Below, piece after piece: positions 61,477 through 64,000 of a DNA stretch of 64,000 bases (the stretch's first letter is position 1; each line of letters begins with the position of its first letter). A program made the translations under genes and the position numbers. Under the pieces are notes generated by a model. That model had not been told where the DNA came from. It saw only the letters and a list, made by a program, of their open reading frames with translations, and searched no databases. Source of the DNA: an uncultured Ilyobacter sp. (GTDB taxonomy: Bacteria; Fusobacteriota; Fusobacteriia; Fusobacteriales; Fusobacteriaceae); the NCBI RefSeq assembly GCF_963668085.1, contig NZ_OY764059.1, forward strand, positions 1,984,001 through 2,048,000, read 5' to 3'.

Positions 61477-61845
61477 TTAGAATTTCAGACCTGCTTCTCT
61501 TGCAGCTTCAGCAAGAGCAGCAATCCTTCCTGTGTATACATATCCAGATCTGTCAAATACAATGTTAGTTATTCCTTTAGCCGTAGCTCTCTCAGCAATA
61601 GCTTTCCCTACTAACACAGCAGATTCAACATTTCCTCCGTGTTTAACATCTGATTTGATCTCTTTATCAATTGTTGATGCAGCTACTAATGTAGTTCCAT
61701 TAACGTCATCGATAAGTTGAGCAAAGATGTTCTCGTTAGATCTATATACAGAAAGTCTTGGTCTCTCAGCTGTACCAGAAATCTTATTTCTGATAGATAA
61801 TTGTTTTCTTTTTCTTACAGCTTGTCTGTCAACCTTTTTAAACAA
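61477..61845 (-). CDS. rplR: 50S ribosomal protein L18
   Basis: The 122-residue L18 shows [20 protein letters not shown] and [26 protein letters not shown], which contact 5S rRNA. The start codon is TTG with GGAGG 8 bases upstream; no ATG is available nearby. Confidence 0.96.
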   Translation of the reverse strand: MFKKVDRQAVRKRKQLSIRNKISGTAERPRLSVYRSNENIFAQLIDDVNGTTLVAASTIDKEIKSDVKHGGNVESAVLVGKAIAERATAKGITNIVFDRSGYVYTGRIAALAEAAREAGLKF

Positions 61846-61874
61846 CTGACTTACCTCCTTTTTGTCAAGCTACC

Positions 61875-62411
61875 TTACGATTTTTTTCCTTCTTTTCTTC
61901 TAACAACCTCGTCCGAGTACTTAACACCTTTTCCTTTATATGGCTCAGGAGCTCTCTTTGATCTGATCTCAGAAGCAATCTGCCCGACTACCTGTTTTTC
62001 AATTCCGTCTATATGAATAACTGTATTTTTTTCTACAGTAAATGTTATTCCTTCAACTTCGTTGATAAGAACTGGGTGAGAATATCCTAAAGATAACTCT
62101 AGTCCTTTTCCTTTTGCTGCAGCTCTGTAACCTACACCTACTAGGTTAAGAGTTTTTCTGAAGCCTTGGCTTACTCCTAATACCATGTTATTGATAAGGG
62201 CTCTCGTAGTCCCGTGGAGTGCTCTCGTTTGTGGAAGATCGTTAGGTCTTTCTACAACGACTTCGTTGTTTTCTATTTTTATAGTTAATTCTTTTGAAAA
62301 TTCATTAGTTAAAGTCCCTTTTGGTCCTTTTACAGCAACTTGATTGTCTTCGTTAACTGTAATTTCAACACCAGCAGGCACTAAAATAGGTTTTCTACCT
62401 ACTCTTGACAT
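61875..62411 (-). CDS. rplF: 50S ribosomal protein L6
   Basis: The 178-residue L6 starts [17 protein letters not shown], has two repeated alpha-beta domains, and ends in the signature [24 protein letters not shown]. Confidence 0.97.
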   Translation of the reverse strand: MSRVGRKPILVPAGVEITVNEDNQVAVKGPKGTLTNEFSKELTIKIENNEVVVERPNDLPQTRALHGTTRALINNMVLGVSQGFRKTLNLVGVGYRAAAKGKGLELSLGYSHPVLINEVEGITFTVEKNTVIHIDGIEKQVVGQIASEIRSKRAPEPYKGKGVKYSDEVVRRKEGKKS

Positions 62412-62436
62412 TTATTGTGCACCTCCTATGCTTATA

Positions 62437-62832
62437 TTACCAAACGAATGCAAGTACTTCTCCACCTACGTTTTCTCTTCTAGCGACTTTATCAGTGATA
62501 ATTCCCTTAGAAGTAGAAACTATGGCGATTCCTAAACCAGACAATACTCTTGGCATTTCCTCTACAGAAGAGTAAACTCTTCTTCCAGGCTTAGAAATTC
62601 TCTTAATTCCTTTAATAATTCTTTCTTTTCCAGAATATCTAAGATAAACTCTGATATTCTTTTTATTTCCATCAGTTATTACTTTGAAGTTAGAAATATA
62701 TCCTTCTTCTTTAAGAATCTCAGCGATTCTTTCTTTTGCATTCGAGTGAGGAACATCTGCCTTTTCATGCATTACTGCATTGGCATTTCTTACTCTTGTT
62801 AACATATCAGCGATTGGATCTGTTAAATACAT
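62437..62832 (-). CDS. rpsH: 30S ribosomal protein S8
   Basis: The 131-residue S8 starts [17 protein letters not shown] and ends with [27 protein letters not shown]8 represses the spc operon in E. coli; no such site was looked for outside the window. Confidence 0.97.
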   Translation of the reverse strand: MYLTDPIADMLTRVRNANAVMHEKADVPHSNAKERIAEILKEEGYISNFKVITDGNKKNIRVYLRYSGKERIIKGIKRISKPGRRVYSSVEEMPRVLSGLGIAIVSTSKGIITDKVARRENVGGEVLAFVW

Positions 62833-62857
62833 CTACGAAAATCCTCCTTCCTATCAA

Positions 62858-63145
62858 TTACCAAGATGACTTTTTAATACCAGGGATTAAACCAGCACCG
62901 GCTAATTGTCTAAATTTTACCCTCGAGATTCCAAATTCTCTCATGTACCCTCTTGGTCTACCGTCTAATTGACATCTGTTTCTTTTTCTCACAGGTGACG
63001 CATTTTTTGGTAATTTATTAAGCTCAAATGCAGCTTCCATATCACCGTCATTTACTCTTTTTTTCAATTCTGCTCTTTTAGCAGCGTATTTATCGCAAAG
63101 TTCGGCTCTCTTGACGTCTCTAGCGATCATTGACTTTTTAGCCAT
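62858..63145 (-). CDS. rpsN: 30S ribosomal protein S14 (long form)
   Basis: The 95-residue protein is the zinc-free long form. It has [34 protein letters not shown] and lacks the CxxC pairs of the short type. Confidence 0.97.
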   Translation of the reverse strand: MAKKSMIARDVKRAELCDKYAAKRAELKKRVNDGDMEAAFELNKLPKNASPVRKRNRCQLDGRPRGYMREFGISRVKFRQLAGAGLIPGIKKSSW

Positions 63146-63166
63146 TTACTTTAACCTCCTCACTAA

Positions 63167-63718
63167 TTACTTTTTAAAAGGCATTCCGAAAGCCTTAAGT
63201 AATGCTCTTCCTTCTTCATCCGATTTGGAAGAAGAAACGATAGTGATAGACATTCCAAGTAGTTTATCAACTTTATCATAATCGATTTCAGGGAAAACTA
63301 ATTGGTCTCTAAGACCTATAGAATAGTTTCCTCTTCCGTCAAAAGCATTTGCAGAAACTCCTTCGAAATCTCTAACCCTTGGAAGCACTACGTTTACTAA
63401 TCTATCTAAAAAGTCGTACATTCTTTCTTTTCTTAGAGTTACTTTTACACCGATAGGCATTTCTTCTCTAAGTTTGAATCCTGCTTCAGACTTTCTAGCT
63501 TTTCTAACTATTGGCTTCTGTCCAGAAATAATTGTAAGATCATTTAGGGCTGCATCGATAAGCTTTGAGTTTTGAGTAGCTTCGCCTACACCCATGTTAA
63601 CTACGATTTTTTCTAGCTTAGGGCATTCCATTACATTTTTTAGTCCTAACTCTTTCAGAAGAGTAGCAACTATTTCTTCATTGTAAAACTTATGATATCT
63701 AGAAACGTATTTAGACAC
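63167..63718 (-). CDS. rplE: 50S ribosomal protein L5
   Basis: The 183-residue L5 has [23 protein letters not shown], the P-site/5S contact region [23 protein letters not shown], and the end [14 protein letters not shown]. The start is GTG with GGGAGG about 8-9 bases upstream. Confidence 0.97.
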   Translation of the reverse strand: MSKYVSRYHKFYNEEIVATLLKELGLKNVMECPKLEKIVVNMGVGEATQNSKLIDAALNDLTIISGQKPIVRKARKSEAGFKLREEMPIGVKVTLRKERMYDFLDRLVNVVLPRVRDFEGVSANAFDGRGNYSIGLRDQLVFPEIDYDKVDKLLGMSITIVSSSKSDEEGRALLKAFGMPFKK

Positions 63719-63736
63719 TTACGTTATCCTCCCTTC

Positions 63737-64000
63737 TTATAAAACTTCTCCCGATACTTTTGAGTATCTTACTTTTTTCCCGTCCACAAATTTAAATCCA
63801 GTTTTTGTAGGTTTTCCAGCTTTCTCATCAAACAGCATAACTTTTGATGAGAAAATAGGAGCTGGTTTAGTTACAACTCCACCTTGTGGGTTCATTGGAG
63901 TTGGCTTCATATGCTTAGTTACTACGTTTATTCCCTCTACTACAACTTTACCTTTTTTAGTAAAAACTTGTAGTACTTTTCCAGTCTTACCTTTATCTTT
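63737..64000 (-). CDS. rplX: 50S ribosomal protein L24, 5' end cut off
   Basis: The last 87 residues before the stop at 63737-63739 were translated from the sequence. They begin [20 protein letters not shown], the KOW motif of L24, and continue with [20 protein letters not shown]. The start codon lies beyond the window. It is upstream of rplE, as expected in the spc operon. Confidence 0.95.
   Translation of the reverse strand, partial: KDKGKTGKVLQVFTKKGKVVVEGINVVTKHMKPTPMNPQGGVVTKPAPIFSSKVMLFDEKAGKPTKTGFKFVDGKKVRYSKVSGEVL

Overview
The window is AT-rich bacterial chromosome with almost every gene on the minus strand. Several things suggest an anaerobic, fermentative member of the Fusobacteriota of the Ilyobacter/Propionigenium type: low-GC codon use, a fused NfnA-NfnB transhydrogenase, a [FeFe]-hydrogenase maturase, two large glycerol gene sets, and Gram-negative envelope genes (TolC-like protein, RseP, a lipoprotein). 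The lineage is an inference from gene content and was not tested by any search. Coordinates below run left to right; transcription of minus-strand units runs right to left.

Left end (1-2460): a ptsI-ptsH-ispH unit behind a good promoter; ispH runs off the window. Next (2660-15780) is a tandemly duplicated glycerol region. Each copy has glpF, glpK, an attenuated promoter, a GlpA-like glycerol-3-phosphate dehydrogenase, a second FAD oxidoreductase and a small cysteine-rich DUF1667 protein. A third, diverged DUF1667 gene lies between the copies. A GlpP-type antiterminator gene heads the region, and matching terminator hairpins precede both glpA copies and one glpF. A fused NfnAB gene follows (15821-18127), then a complete rRNA operon, 16S-tRNA-Ile-tRNA-Ala-23S-5S-tRNA-Asn (18319-23600).

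Middle (23680-42050): dacA, iscS-iscU, a short PolX-like nucleotidyltransferase with nth, a plus-strand aminotransferase, tyrS, a GNAT acetyltransferase, pyk, eno, an AIM24-family protein, a PpiD-like foldase, an NtrC-like regulator with unusual motifs, and a tetR/tolC/PII-like group. The most striking element is upstream of tyrS. A 15-residue reading frame containing six tyrosines, with its own promoter and Shine-Dalgarno site, is followed by a terminator; this looks like ribosome-mediated attenuation of tyrosyl-tRNA synthetase.

Right part (42100-64000): bioA, rseP, a lipoprotein, tmk, dxr, cdsA, uppS, frr, pyrH, tsf and rpsB; then pncA and hydE; then the spc/alpha ribosomal cluster from rplX (cut by the window edge) to rplQ. 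That cluster includes rpmD and rpmJ, secY, adk, map, infA and rpoA. secY ends at a strong terminator, so adk begins a separate unit. A structured RNA segment sits between rpmJ and rpsM. Five genes of this cluster start with TTG.
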